A stretch of DNA of 64,000 bases from CAYRNR01 sp964425605. Its GTDB lineage: Bacteria > Myxococcota_A > UBA796 > UBA9615 > CAYRNR01. The stretch is taken from contig CAYRNR010000013.1 of assembly GCA_964425605.1 (NCBI GenBank), positions 1 through 64,000 on the forward strand, written 5' to 3'. The notes under the pieces are model-generated. The model saw nothing but the letters and a program-made list of their open reading frames with translations, searched no databases and was not told the origin of the DNA. Shown here in pieces: positions 40,101-48,486 of this stretch (the stretch's first letter is position 1; the number at the start of each line of letters is the position of its first letter). A program made the translations under genes and the position numbers.

Positions 40101-42522
40101 CCCGGACCTCGACCACGACGGGCTCGCCGGGCTCGACCACGGCGCGGGGTGATCGGATGCCGACCAGCGCCGCGGCCGGATGGACCACCACCTCGGAGGA
40201 CGCCGTCGCTGAGGCACCGCGGGAGTCGGTGACCGTGGCCGTGGCCGTCACACGCCGGGCCCGGTGGGCGCGCAGCGATTCGAAGGCGATGCCGAGATGG
40301 TGGCGGCCCGACGCGTCCGTCCTCCCCTCGAAGGTCTCGCCGGCGGAGGCGATCCCGGTCCACCCCGCCTCCCGCGGATCGGGGAGCGGACCGAAGTGGA
40401 ACGCTTCGGGTTCCGGCGGCTGGAAGTCGATGGGCTCCACCGCGACATTCCACAGGACCGCGGCGCCCGCCTCGGGGCGCTGGAGGCTCCCGAAGACGCG
40501 GGCGCTGAGCACGGCGTCCTCGCCGGCGAACCGGTGGTCACCGTCGTTGTCGGCGATCACCCCCAGGTCGAACAGCCGGTCGGGGGACATGGGGATGGGG
40601 TGCTCGTGGGTCGTCCCTCCCACGTCGGGCGCTCCCACCGCCTTGAGCCGCAACAGGGCCTCAGGGCCGTATCGGGCCCTGGGCAACGCCGCCTTCAGAT
40701 CGAAGCCGCCGTAGAGCCCCAGCTCGGCCAGCCCCTCGTCGTGGACCTCCCCCAGCGGGTCGAGGATCTGCCAGGCCACGCGGCGCGGACTCTCCCCCAG
40801 CTCGCGCACCACGCCGTCCACGCCCACGCGCCGGACCCAGCCCTTGACCGCCACGTCCCCGGTCGCGCGCGGCACGGCCACCGCGGGGGCCACGTACCAG
40901 CGCAGCGCCTCGCGCCGATCGGCTCGCTGCCACCCTGCGCGACCGGGAGCGAGCGCGACCCCGACTGCGCCATCGGCGCTGGTCACCTCGATCCGGTGGA
41001 CCGCCGCCTCGCCGAGGGGGAGCACGGCCAGACCGCGCTCGTCGGTCGCGCCGGACGCCCCGTCGGGATGCGCGGCCACTGCCGCTCCCGGGAGGGGCTC
41101 GCCGGTCACCGGGGACGTGACCCAGACCGTCAGGCTCTCCGCCGAGGCGTGCGCGGTCACGTAGGGCGCGTTCGCCCCGGCAGTGTCGGCGCCGTGAGGA
41201 GCCTCGGTCGTTGCGCCACCGAGCTCGTACTGGACCGGGTAGTGCGCCCCGAGGGGCTGGCCGTAGATGTCGGTCAACGTGCCCGGCAGGGTGATGGTGT
41301 GTCGAGGCCCGCTCAAGCCCTCCACCGCGATGGTCGGCCCCCTCGCCTGTACGGTCAGACCGGGCGCAGGTGGATCGACGAGCAGGGAGTCCGCGTCGAA
41401 CGCGGTGGTGTCCAGCGGGTTGTTCAGCTCGATGAGCAGCGGATCGCCCGGCGGGCAGCTCCCGTCGGGGAAGCACCTGTGGTCCACCACCCGCAGGGGC
41501 TTGGGGGCCACGAAGGTGGTGGACTGGTCCGCGGCCGTGGTCAGGGGTCCCTCTGCGGACGACGCCCCGGCAGCCACCGTGAGCCGATACCCCGCGGCCA
41601 GGGGCAGACGATGGCGCGGTCGCACCGCGATCCACTGCCCGGGGCCGGCCCGCTCGGCCACCCGGCTGGCGAACCAGTCGGCGTGCACCTCGGCGCTGGA
41701 GGCCAGCTCCAGGGGAATGTCGAGGCCCGTGACCGCGGCGAGGCGGACGAAGGGCAGGAGCTCCCGCCCCTCCACGCGCTGATCGAACGCCACCACGATC
41801 ACGGGACGCGGCGAGTTCGCGACGTCTGCGGGGTGCCAGGCCACCACCCCCGGCGGGGCCGTGGTGAACGCGAACTGGGCCGGCTCCGCGAGGGACTCCC
41901 CGTCCTGAGCCTCGATCCCCGCCGGGATCCCCACCGTGAACGGGGTGGCCATGGGCAGGGGCTCGTCAGGATGGAACTGGAGCACCCGCGACCCGAGCCA
42001 GCGCCAGCTCCCCGGCACGGACGGCTTCAGGATTGCCAGGGTCGCCGTGTCTTCGGAGGCCACGGGTCGCGAGAACCGAAGCGTCACGTGCGGGGCGCGG
42101 AGCACGTCTCCCACCGGATCGCAGCCGGTGACCCGGAAGCGTCCCGGTTCGGACGGCCCATCGGGCCTCTCCGCAGGCACCGGCGGGAAGGCGGGCAGTG
42201 CGTCGTCGCCACTGTCGGGGGGCAGCACCGAGGCCCGCAGGGCGGTCGCGCCGTCGGCCGGGAGCTCCATCGGGGGCAGCGTGGCCACCAGCTCGGCGAC
42301 CCGGTCCGCGGGGATCACCCGCCCCTCGAGCGCCGGGAGCGGATCGTGGGGTTCGAAGGGCGCCGGCACCTCGGCCAGGCTCATCACCAGCCCCTCGGGG
42401 ACCTGGGTGGCCAGGGGCCCGCGCGTCTCGGCCTCCTCGGTGCCGCAGCCACAACCGCGCCCGCACCCGATCACGCACGTGAGCAGCAGCAGTGGCAACA
42501 GTCCGCGGTGAGGGAGGGTCAC
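37174..42522 (-). CDS. Alpha-2-macroglobulin-like lipoprotein lacking the thioester
   Basis: A 1782-residue lipoprotein (lipobox LLLTCVIGC, Cys20) of the bacterial alpha-2-macroglobulin (YfaS/ECAM) family, periplasmic bait-and-trap protease inhibitors. A series of MG/Ig-like domains runs from about 110 to 1000; about 1060-1180 carries the A2M domain (REREVLPGGETALQLAVMDD; RVDVVAAMGDGRFG). The thioester domain should contain YGCxEQ; the equivalent place (about 1280-1300) reads STPPVGSEALASRILAVAAL, so the reactive Cys-Gln pair is gone while the helical toroid (LDQGVLADLFHLLRLQGSDG) continues. It must work non-covalently, if at all. No PBP1C gene is adjacent. GGGAGGGTC precedes the ATG. The membrane protein gene upstream ends 12 nt before it. 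Confidence 0.88.
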   Translation of the reverse strand: MTLPHRGLLPLLLLTCVIGCGRGCGCGTEEAETRGPLATQVPEGLVMSLAEVPAPFEPHDPLPALEGRVIPADRVAELVATLPPMELPADGATALRASVLPPDSGDDALPAFPPVPAERPDGPSEPGRFRVTGCDPVGDVLRAPHVTLRFSRPVASEDTATLAILKPSVPGSWRWLGSRVLQFHPDEPLPMATPFTVGIPAGIEAQDGESLAEPAQFAFTTAPPGVVAWHPADVANSPRPVIVVAFDQRVEGRELLPFVRLAAVTGLDIPLELASSAEVHADWFASRVAERAGPGQWIAVRPRHRLPLAAGYRLTVAAGASSAEGPLTTAADQSTTFVAPKPLRVVDHRCFPDGSCPPGDPLLIELNNPLDTTAFDADSLLVDPPAPGLTVQARGPTIAVEGLSGPRHTITLPGTLTDIYGQPLGAHYPVQYELGGATTEAPHGADTAGANAPYVTAHASAESLTVWVTSPVTGEPLPGAAVAAHPDGASGATDERGLAVLPLGEAAVHRIEVTSADGAVGVALAPGRAGWQRADRREALRWYVAPAVAVPRATGDVAVKGWVRRVGVDGVVRELGESPRRVAWQILDPLGEVHDEGLAELGLYGGFDLKAALPRARYGPEALLRLKAVGAPDVGGTTHEHPIPMSPDRLFDLGVIADNDGDHRFAGEDAVLSARVFGSLQRPEAGAAVLWNVAVEPIDFQPPEPEAFHFGPLPDPREAGWTGIASAGETFEGRTDASGRHHLGIAFESLRAHRARRVTATATVTDSRGASATASSEVVVHPAAALVGIRSPRAVVEPGEPVVVEVRVVDIHGGAIAGVPVSLELQRQAPEGEEWVPVAGVAGEATSAASEVACSLGVQPGGRLRVTATARDGQGRESVAELAVLVAGDESGSETGVVLFARQTPVAPGDEAEIAVVAPFHPAAGLLTVRAADLDRVIPFEQEGPVENLTLPIAEDHVPDLLVRVELVERSPGEGPARRASGELILDVPPTSQNLDVVAMPREREVLPGGETALQLAVMDDEGEPVMGAELAVVAAMSSRAPCPGLPDPRRSFYSRHRAAEEAAGATERCHDSPRLFAPSVFTDASGTARVPLQLPDMPARIRVDVVAAMGDGRFGATRTEVVAREALEIAPGLPTVLGHGDEVQLPIELENRTGEGMSVEIALRSDRLALGEHETSSAGLLVTLPATSRSVVRLPCTPLTPGVARLQIVATSGSLRVVQEVRSHVREPADTQLEALHGEIVTGHAALPVRVPAGAIPTAGGLDVTVSVNALQQLTDALAAVTSTPPVGSEALASRILAVAALREELWSFGARGMPAPDDLDQGVLADLFHLLRLQGSDGGFPVHERGGDKHPFFGIHAAHALAVARDHGYHVNWSAWTASQRYLRQLELHLPQWISPESRWALRAYALNVLYRMGEGDVEAARVLLREAGTEKLPLEAHAWLLPVFHDADAEWEVGQTLAHLESKASVTETRAHFATGYSDGAQVLLHSDARANAVILDALAEVAPGDDLTAKLARGLLEDREGGAWTSSQENAFAVLASIRFIRAQEGPPPDLLGRVWIGEQLAGEHVFRGRVTDRVDVRVPMATLAEVDGDLPLTVARKGRGTLHYRAAVRYVPVGSTTAPVDAGLAVQRAYEPVDDLADVRLADDGTWHIREGARVRVRLTLAAPVQRYHVVLDDRLPAGLELLHPESSVEDTEPPAAADEEQVERYWWWWRPWYDHEVVETDGVRAYSAQLWEGVHTYTYLAQAATAGAFEAPPARAEERYATTTFGLSAGERVVVE

Positions 42523-42534
42523 ATCCCGAGTGTA

Positions 42535-43245
42535 CTACCCCTGGCCGATCCGCTCTGCCACCGCGCGCCAGATCCACACGCCGGTGTCCCGCCAGGTCTC
42601 GGCCACCGCCGCCCCCACGGCGGGCATGCCCTGGTAGCCGCCGGTCACCAGCCCCAGGGAGAGCACCAGCAGCGCCAGGCCCCAGAAGGCCACCGTGGCC
42701 GCCGTGAACACGTACCCCCGTTCGCCGATGTCGGTGCGCGCCAGCGAGCCGTCCACCATCGGGACGCTGGTCTTGCTCCAGTTCCGGCGCAGGTCGTGGG
42801 CCACGTTGGACAGGTCCAGGGCGAGCAGTCCACCGAACAGGATCGCGTGCCAGCCCTGGTCGGGGAACAGGGGCAGGATCAGCGCGGCCGGGACCGCCGT
42901 GGGCAGCAGGAAGTACGGCGCCAGGGAGATGGTGTGGTTGCCGAACGTCCCGCCGAACCCCTGGCCGTACTCGAGGACGCCGCCGGCGCGCAGGGTGACG
43001 CGGAAGCGGTGGATGCGGCGCACGAAGAGCAGGGCCACGACCGCGTGCTTGAGCTCGTGCTGCAGCGTCAGGTATCCGGGGACGCGGCGGAGCACGAGCA
43101 GGTGGATCACCGCCCCGATGGCGGCGCCGCCCACGAGACGTCCCGCCAGCGCCGTGTCCGCTGCGGCCCGCTGGACCACGTCCACCAGCACGTGCCACAG
43201 ACCGGGCACGAGCGCCACGAAGACGAGGATGAGCAGCAGTCTCAC
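42535..43245 (-). CDS. M50-like membrane metallopeptidase
   Basis: A 236-residue polytopic membrane protein with about five or six hydrophobic helices. The motif LQHELKHAVVALLF (about 61-74) is an HExxH zinc site at the start of a membrane helix, as in M50-type intramembrane or membrane-associated peptidases (compare HELGHALAALL). A second metal ligand may come from LALDLSNVAHDL (about 141-152). The GTG start at 43245 has GGAG 7 nt upstream. It precedes the macroglobulin-like gene by 12 nt on the same strand, so protease and inhibitor-like protein are probably one unit. Whether it is active, and on what, is unknown. Confidence 0.7.
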   Translation of the reverse strand: MRLLLILVFVALVPGLWHVLVDVVQRAAADTALAGRLVGGAAIGAVIHLLVLRRVPGYLTLQHELKHAVVALLFVRRIHRFRVTLRAGGVLEYGQGFGGTFGNHTISLAPYFLLPTAVPAALILPLFPDQGWHAILFGGLLALDLSNVAHDLRRNWSKTSVPMVDGSLARTDIGERGYVFTAATVAFWGLALLVLSLGLVTGGYQGMPAVGAAVAETWRDTGVWIWRAVAERIGQG

Positions 43246-43320
43246 GGGAAAGCTCCGTCCATGTCCATCCTACGTCCCACGGCGCCATTTCATTGGATCC
43301 CGGCGGGGATTCGTCTTGTG

Positions 43321-43326
43321 TACACT
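43321..43326 (+). promoter_or_regulatory. Candidate -10 box, leaderless YkgJ gene
   Basis: TACACT ends 8 nt before the ATG at 43335; the intervening GCACCGCC holds no ribosome site. No clear -35. Confidence 0.4.
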
Positions 43327-43334
43327 GCACCGCC

Positions 43335-43850
43335 ATGACCGACGCCCCCAGGACGACCGCCGAACTCCTCGAGGAACTCCACCGCCTGGTGGACGAGGCC
43401 GCAGCCCAGGTGGCCGCGCGGCACGGGAATCGACTCCGCTGCGGGCACGGCTGCGCCGAGTGCTGCGTGGACGACATCTCGGTGTTCGAGGTGGAGGCGG
43501 ACCGCATCCGCCGGCACTGCGCGGACCTGTTGCGCGGTGGATCACCCCACGCCGACGGCGCCTGCGCGCTCCTCGACGACGAGGGGGGCTGCCGCGTCTA
43601 CGAGCACCGCCCCTACGTATGCCGCACCCAGGGGCTGCCCCTGCGCTGGACCGAGGAGGTCGAACCCGGGGTGGTGGCCGAGCTGCGGGACATCTGCCCC
43701 GTCAACGATCCCGGTGAGCCCCCCGTGGAGGAGATGGCCGAGGACGCGTGCTGGACGCTCGGCCCGTTCGAGGGACGGCTCGCGGGCCTGCAGCACGCGG
43801 CGGGACACGGGGAGATGATCCGGGTGCCCCTGAGGGACCTGTTCTCCTAG
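43335..43850 (+). CDS. YkgJ-family cysteine-cluster protein
   Basis: A 171-residue protein with the CxxxCxxxCC-type cluster CGHGCAECC (about 37-45), a downstream CRVYEHRPYVCRTQG (about 86-100), and further Cys at about 120 (RDICPVN) and 136. This arrangement defines the YkgJ/UPF0153 family, predicted to bind zinc or an iron-sulfur cluster. The ATG at 43335 is chosen because of the TACACT box 8 nt upstream; longer starts would precede the promoter. Its stop shares CTAG with the convergent peroxiredoxin gene (43847-43850). Role unknown. Confidence 0.85.
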   Translation: MTDAPRTTAELLEELHRLVDEAAAQVAARHGNRLRCGHGCAECCVDDISVFEVEADRIRRHCADLLRGGSPHADGACALLDDEGGCRVYEHRPYVCRTQGLPLRWTEEVEPGVVAELRDICPVNDPGEPPVEEMAEDACWTLGPFEGRLAGLQHAAGHGEMIRVPLRDLFS

Positions 43851-44407
43851 CCCGCCTCGGCCAGCGCGCCCTGCTCACGGACCCAGTCCAGCACCTGCTG
43901 GGCGTGTCCGCTGGCCCTGGCCGGGTCCCAGACGTGGCGAATCTCGCCGCTGGGATCGATCAGGAAGGTCACCCTCCGCGCCATCTGGAATCCCATGAAG
44001 CTGGAGTTCACCCCGTAGGCGGTGGTCGCCTCGGCGTCGGGATCGGCCAGCAGGGGGAACGAGAGTCGCCGCTTGGTGGCGAACTTCTGGTGGGACTCCA
44101 CCGTGTCCAGCGAGATACCCACCACCTGCAGTCCGGCCTGGACCAGGTCGTCGTTAGCGTCGCGGAACGAGCACGCCTGGGTCGTACAGCCCGGAGTCTG
44201 GTCCTTGGGGTAGAAGTACACGACCAGGGGGCCGCGCGCCCACAGGTCGCTCAGGGTCACGGCGGCGCCGTCCTGATCGAGCAGGGTCACGTCCGGGGCG
44301 ATCGAGCCCGCGGTGGGCCGCTCGTTCGCAGGGGCCGGCCGGGGGTCGAGGAACGTGAGAATCGACATCGACAGCATCACCATCACCATCCAGATCCTGT
44401 GATCCAT
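43847..44407 (-). CDS. Exported BCP/Prx-Q-type peroxiredoxin
   Basis: A 186-residue thioredoxin-fold peroxidase reducing H2O2 and organic peroxides. YFYPKDQTPGCTTQACSFRD contains peroxidatic Cys74 (in PxxxTxxC) and resolving Cys79, the five-residue spacing of atypical 2-Cys BCP enzymes. VGISLDTVESHQKFATKRRL and FPLLADPD are also typical. Unlike ordinary cytosolic BCP, an N-terminal hydrophobic segment (residues 1-20, RIWMVMVMLSMSILTFL) suggests export or membrane anchoring. GGGAGGACTCCC precedes the ATG. Two small inverted repeats upstream (44432-44462) could be regulatory. Stop codon shared with ykgJ-like gene in CTAG. Confidence 0.9.
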   Translation of the reverse strand: MDHRIWMVMVMLSMSILTFLDPRPAPANERPTAGSIAPDVTLLDQDGAAVTLSDLWARGPLVVYFYPKDQTPGCTTQACSFRDANDDLVQAGLQVVGISLDTVESHQKFATKRRLSFPLLADPDAEATTAYGVNSSFMGFQMARRVTFLIDPSGEIRHVWDPARASGHAQQVLDWVREQGALAEAG

Positions 44408-44431
44408 GGGAGTCCTCCCAGGGAGCGAGTT

Positions 44432-44462
44432 AGTCTTGTCTACCAAGAGACTTTAGTACTAA
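44432..44462. promoter_or_regulatory. Inverted repeats upstream of the peroxiredoxin gene
   Basis: TTAGTACTAA (44453-44462) is a perfect 10-bp palindrome, and AGTCTTG...CAAGAGACT (44432-44452) is an imperfect one beside it. They lie 25-55 nt before the peroxiredoxin start in a short AT-richer gap, a suitable place for a repressor or redox regulator. No known box is matched. Confidence 0.25.
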
Positions 44463-44481
44463 GAATCGGTTCGGGACGGGG

Positions 44482-45354
44482 TCAAGGGGTGCGCGCGCGG
44501 AACCAGGGCTGGTAGCGCACGGCCAGGCCCAGGACGATGAAGGCGCCGCCGACCACCGTGGCGAGGGCCACGGGCTCGCGCCACAGCACGAACACCCACA
44601 CGGGGTTGATGATCGGCTCGATGAGGGTGATCACGCCGGCTTCTTGCGGGCTGACGGTGCGCATGCCGCGGGTGAACAGCACGTAGGGCACGGCCATCTG
44701 CAGGGTGCCGAACGCGAACAGGGCGACGAGGTGTCCGGTGTCGGGGAGGCCGCCCCCCTGGCCGACGATCCACGGCAGCACCACCAGGGCGCTGACCCCG
44801 TGGTTCAGCGCCACCAGCACGAACGGATCGTGGCCCCTGAGCACGCGCAGACACACCACCACGCCCCCGTAGGAGGCGCCCGCACCCAGGCCCATGAGCA
44901 CACCGGCGGCCTCGGTGCCGCCCCAGAACGCCACCACGATCACGCCGACGCCGATCATGCCCAGCACCAGCGCGGCCAGGTTCCGGCGGTCGGCCTTCTC
45001 CCCCAGCAACGTGACGCTGGCCACGAACATCCAGATGGGCGCGGTGTACTGCAGCAAGATGGCGTTGGCCGCCGACGTCTGCGTCATGGAGCAGATCAGC
45101 AGGATGTTCATCGAGGCGAAGAACCCGGCCATGAGCAGCATCGCCGGGTGCCAACGGATGCGGGACGGCCGCACGAACGGCAGCAGGATCAAGAAGGCGA
45201 ACACGCAGCGGTAGAACGCGATGGTCGGGCCGGCGCCCGCCGCGGGCAGGTCGGCCAGCCACGGGCTCTTGACGAAGAACCCGCTGAGGCTCCACAGCAC
45301 GGCGGCGGCCACCACCAGCAGGCGGCCATGGATCACGGCTCTTCGATCGTCCAC
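44482..45354 (-). CDS. EamA/DMT-family transporter
   Basis: A 290-residue inner-membrane protein with ten predicted helices in two EamA repeats (about 8-140 and 155-285). Family features: the first repeat ends with NAILLQYTAPIWMFVASVTLLGEK, the second with EAGVITLIEPIINPVWVFVLWREP, both the usual helix plus GE/RE turn. Members export amino acids, sugars or other small metabolites; the substrate is not readable. The start is uncertain: GTG at 45354 (GGAG very close) or GTG at 45336 (GAAGAG upstream); the longer is given. Divergent from the beta-helix lipoprotein, with a 61-nt shared gap. Confidence 0.85.
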   Translation of the reverse strand: MDDRRAVIHGRLLVVAAAVLWSLSGFFVKSPWLADLPAAGAGPTIAFYRCVFAFLILLPFVRPSRIRWHPAMLLMAGFFASMNILLICSMTQTSAANAILLQYTAPIWMFVASVTLLGEKADRRNLAALVLGMIGVGVIVVAFWGGTEAAGVLMGLGAGASYGGVVVCLRVLRGHDPFVLVALNHGVSALVVLPWIVGQGGGLPDTGHLVALFAFGTLQMAVPYVLFTRGMRTVSPQEAGVITLIEPIINPVWVFVLWREPVALATVVGGAFIVLGLAVRYQPWFRARTP

Positions 45355-45402
45355 GTCTCCACTCGGTACACGGTTTGCGAACGAAACTCCACGGCAGCGT
45401 GA

Positions 45403-45408
45403 TAGATT
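45403..45408 (+). promoter_or_regulatory. Candidate -10 box, leaderless beta-helix lipoprotein gene
   Basis: TAGATT ends 7 nt before the ATG at 45416 with no ribosome site between. It lies in the divergent gap with the EamA gene. Confidence 0.4.
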
Positions 45409-45415
45409 TCGCGCC

Positions 45416-46846
45416 ATGCGGAGACTGGAAGAAGCCCTCACGATCTCCATCCAGGTCATGGCGCTGGCGTTGCTCGGCGGGTGTGACGGCGCGGCCGACG
45501 ACGACACCACCGCGGGGGACGACGACGACACCACCGCGGCCCAGCCGGACGACGACGACACCACCGCGGACGACGACGACGACACCGGCGACGACGACAC
45601 CACCGCGGACGACGACGACGACACAGGCGACGACGACGACACCGCCGCAGACCCCTGCGCGCCCCTGCCGCCCCCCACCGGCAACACGGTGTTGGTGGGC
45701 CCCGGGGACGCGCCGAATCTGATCAGCATCAGCCGTGGGCTGGCCGCCGGGGACACGCTGCTGCTGCAGGACGGCGAGTACGCGCTGGATGGGACGTACA
45801 TCTGGATCGAGGCCGACGGCGTGACAGTGAGATCCGAGAGCGGCGACCGCGAGGCGGTGGTCCTCGATGGCGGCTACGTCAGCGCCGAGATCCTCCGCGT
45901 CGAGGCCTCGAACGTCACCGTCGCCGACTTCACGCTGAAGCGCCCGACCACCCACCCCATCCACGTCAGCCCCGCCGCCGCGGGCCCATCCATCACCGGC
46001 ACGCGTATCCTCAACGTCCACGTCATCGACCCGATGCAGCAGTCCATCAAGATCAACCCCAACGGGGAGTTCAACGCCGACCAGGGCGAGGTGGGCTGCT
46101 CCACCCTGGAGCTGACCGCCGAGGGGCGGCCCCACGTGGATCCCGTGGTCTCGGGCTGCTACACCGGCGGTGTGGATGCCCATGCGGCCCACGGCTGGTG
46201 GATCCACGACAACCACATCGAGGGGTTCTGGTGCCCCGAGGGGCTCAGCGAGCACGGCATCCACATGTGGTCGGGGTGCCGCGACACCGTGGTGGAGCGC
46301 AACGTGCTCGTGGACAACGTCCGGGGCATCGGCTTCGGGATGTACGAGGTCCCCGAGGGGCGGGTCTACGACGACGAGCCGTGCCCGGGCGTGGCCATCG
46401 CAGGCCACTACGGCGGCGTGATCCGCAACAACGCCGTGTCCGGCTCGGACCCCGATCTGTTCGCCTCCCAGCACGGCTTCGACGTGGGCATCTCCGTCAA
46501 CCAGTCGTGCGACGTGCGCGTCCTGCACAACACCGTGGCCACCACGGACGAGCCGTACATCTCCATCGAGTACCGCTTCGCCGACACCACGGCCACGATC
46601 ACCAACAACGTCGTGACCAAGAATATCCGCCAGCGCGAGGACGCCCAGGCCATCCTCGACGGCAACCTGGAGTACGCACCGACCGCCCTGTTCACCGACG
46701 TCGCCGGCGGCGATCTGCACTTGCTCCCCTCGGCGGTCGATGCCATCGATCAAGGGGTGGACATCCCGGCGGGGGAGTGCGACGAGGACATGGACCGAGA
46801 CGCGCGCACCGGAGCCCGCGACATCGGCGCCGACGAGATCCAGTGA
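45416..46846 (+). CDS. Parallel beta-helix lipoprotein with long Asp linker
   Basis: A 476-residue lipoprotein: lipobox ALALLGGC (Cys23) followed by a tether of repeated DDDDTTA/DDDDDTGDD units to about residue 80, encoded almost only by GAC and ACC codons. Residues 85-460 are a right-handed beta-helix of the pectate-lyase/chondroitinase-B type: LISISRGLAAGDTLLLQDGE, GVTVRSESGDREAVVLDGGY, IHDNHIEGFW, VVERNVLVDNVRGIGFGMYE, VRVLHNTVATTDEPYISIEY. The C-terminus carries DxDxDARTGARDIGADEIQ, a common end of such proteins. A polysaccharide lyase or adhesin role is possible; no catalytic Lys/Arg set was identified. The next gene follows after 22 nt and is likely co-transcribed. Confidence 0.85.
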   Translation: MRRLEEALTISIQVMALALLGGCDGAADDDTTAGDDDDTTAAQPDDDDTTADDDDDTGDDDTTADDDDDTGDDDDTAADPCAPLPPPTGNTVLVGPGDAPNLISISRGLAAGDTLLLQDGEYALDGTYIWIEADGVTVRSESGDREAVVLDGGYVSAEILRVEASNVTVADFTLKRPTTHPIHVSPAAAGPSITGTRILNVHVIDPMQQSIKINPNGEFNADQGEVGCSTLELTAEGRPHVDPVVSGCYTGGVDAHAAHGWWIHDNHIEGFWCPEGLSEHGIHMWSGCRDTVVERNVLVDNVRGIGFGMYEVPEGRVYDDEPCPGVAIAGHYGGVIRNNAVSGSDPDLFASQHGFDVGISVNQSCDVRVLHNTVATTDEPYISIEYRFADTTATITNNVVTKNIRQREDAQAILDGNLEYAPTALFTDVAGGDLHLLPSAVDAIDQGVDIPAGECDEDMDRDARTGARDIGADEIQ

Positions 46847-46868
46847 CAAGGACCACGGGAAGGAAGAC

Positions 46869-48287
46869 ATGAAGCACCGATTCGTCCTCCAGATGCTCGC
46901 CACCGCGACGCTGCTCACCCTCGCGCAAGCTGGCCCAGCCCTCGCCGATCCCGAGGTCAACGGCACGCTGCGCGACGCGGGCGACCACAAGGTCCTGCGC
47001 GTCTGGGGCACCCACGAGGAGATGGGCTTCGCCCACGGCTACCTCCTCGCCGAGGAGGTCATGGAGCTCGCCAACGGCTACGTGCTGCCCATGTTCGGGG
47101 TGTCCGCGGGCGAGTACGAGATGATCAAGTCCGCGTTCATCGAGATGCTGGTGTTCCCCGACGAGGTGGTCGCGGAGACCGAGGCGATCCTCGAGGGGAT
47201 CGCGGCGGCAGGGGTCTCCCTCGAGATGACCGAGGTGGAGCGCGACATCGACGCCTACGACCTGCTGCTGAGCAACTCGGCCGCCGACCTGTTCGGCATC
47301 CACTTCTGCTCGAGCATCTCGGCCTGGGGCGCGGCGACCGAGAACGACGCCACCCTCGACGGCGAGCTGGCCATGGTCCGCGACCTGGACTGGGGCTACG
47401 CCGGAGGCGAGGCCGACCTGAGGGACTACGCGGTGATCATCGTGCGCGATCCCGCCGGCACCCAGTACCAGCCGTGGGTCTCCGTCGGCTTCCCGGGCTG
47501 GGTCGGCTGCCTGTCGTGCTTCAACGTCACCGGCGTCGGCGCGTTCCAGAACCAGGGCAACACGCCCACGCTGCTGGGCGAGATCGAGACCGATCCCGCG
47601 CCCATGCCCATCCACATGTCCATGCGCGTCGCCATCGAGGGCCGCGACGTGGACGGCGACGGCCAGGAGACCATCCACGACGTGGAGCACGCCGTGGCCT
47701 CGGCCGGGCGCCTGGGCTCCTACGAGATCCACGTCATCTCGCGCTGGGAGACCACCGATCCGCCGGCCGCCATCATCGAGGCCGACCACACCGGCATGGT
47801 CACCCGCCTGCCCACCGACGATCCCCTGCCCGCCCCGAACTGCGTGGCCGTGACCAACCACCACCGCATGCTGACCGATCCCGTCGGTTGCGACCGCTAC
47901 ACCACCATCCAGACCATGGTCGAGGAGTACGGCGGCGAGATGACCCTGGACCGGCTGTGGGAGATCGAGACCGCCGCCGGCTGGAACTCCTTCGGATCGG
48001 GCACGATCCACACCATGCGCGTCGTCCCCGCCCTGGGCACTCTGGACGTGGCCTTCGCCAGCCACGACGAGATGGCGCCGCTCAACCCCATCACCAGCTA
48101 CGACATCGACTCGCTGTTCGAGGGCACGCTGGCGGACGACGGCGAGGACGACGCGGCCGACGACGACGACGACAGCGCCGAGGATGGATCAGGGGGATGC
48201 GGCTGCACCACGAGCGGCTCCGCCGCGGCGGTCCCGGCGACCCTCGCCGCGCTGCTGGCCCTGCTGCACCGACGCCGACGCGCCTGA
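46869..48287 (+). CDS. C45-family Ntn acyltransferase/hydrolase with MYXO-CTERM tail
   Basis: A 472-residue exported protein: Sec signal peptide ending about residue 26 (GPALA-DP). The block FCSSISAWGAATENDATLDG (146-165) followed by LAMVRDLDWGY is the autoprocessing site of C45-type N-terminal-nucleophile hydrolases (penicillin acyltransferase/phospholipase-B-like), with Cys147 as the predicted nucleophile after self-cleavage. Other family parts are GFAHGYLLAEEV (53-64) and NHHRMLTDP. The C-terminus has an Asp-rich stretch (DDDDDSAEDGSGG), then GCGCTTSG, a hydrophobic segment and RRRRA: a MYXO-CTERM surface signal. GGGAAGGAAG precedes the ATG. An amide or phospholipid substrate is possible. 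Confidence 0.85.
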   Translation: MKHRFVLQMLATATLLTLAQAGPALADPEVNGTLRDAGDHKVLRVWGTHEEMGFAHGYLLAEEVMELANGYVLPMFGVSAGEYEMIKSAFIEMLVFPDEVVAETEAILEGIAAAGVSLEMTEVERDIDAYDLLLSNSAADLFGIHFCSSISAWGAATENDATLDGELAMVRDLDWGYAGGEADLRDYAVIIVRDPAGTQYQPWVSVGFPGWVGCLSCFNVTGVGAFQNQGNTPTLLGEIETDPAPMPIHMSMRVAIEGRDVDGDGQETIHDVEHAVASAGRLGSYEIHVISRWETTDPPAAIIEADHTGMVTRLPTDDPLPAPNCVAVTNHHRMLTDPVGCDRYTTIQTMVEEYGGEMTLDRLWEIETAAGWNSFGSGTIHTMRVVPALGTLDVAFASHDEMAPLNPITSYDIDSLFEGTLADDGEDDAADDDDDSAEDGSGGCGCTTSGSAAAVPATLAALLALLHRRRRA

Positions 48288-48474
48288 AACTACGCAAACA
48301 TCGACCGTCAGCCTGACTTTTTTTCATAGTCGAGGGCGCTCATCGGGCTGGACGTGTTCCTTTTCGAACCTCCCGTGGTCCGATCTGGATCGGCTCACGT
48401 GCCCCATTCGGGCCACACGAGGGGTGGAATCCTGCGCGGAAGCACTCGGAAGCAACCTGGCATCCCGATTGCAC
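48288..48474. other. Intergenic gap with weak terminator
   Basis: About 190 nt without a gene. A 4-bp hairpin GTCA-GCC-TGAC (48307-48317) followed by a run of seven Ts may be a weak terminator for the C45 gene. Nothing else is recognised before the -10 box at 48475. Confidence 0.3.
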
Positions 48475-48480
48475 TAGTGT
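48475..48480 (+). promoter_or_regulatory. Candidate -10 box, leaderless DUF4388 gene
   Basis: TAGTGT ends 6 nt before the ATG at 48487; the intervening GGGCCC has no ribosome-site character. Confidence 0.35.
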
Positions 48481-48486
48481 GGGCCC

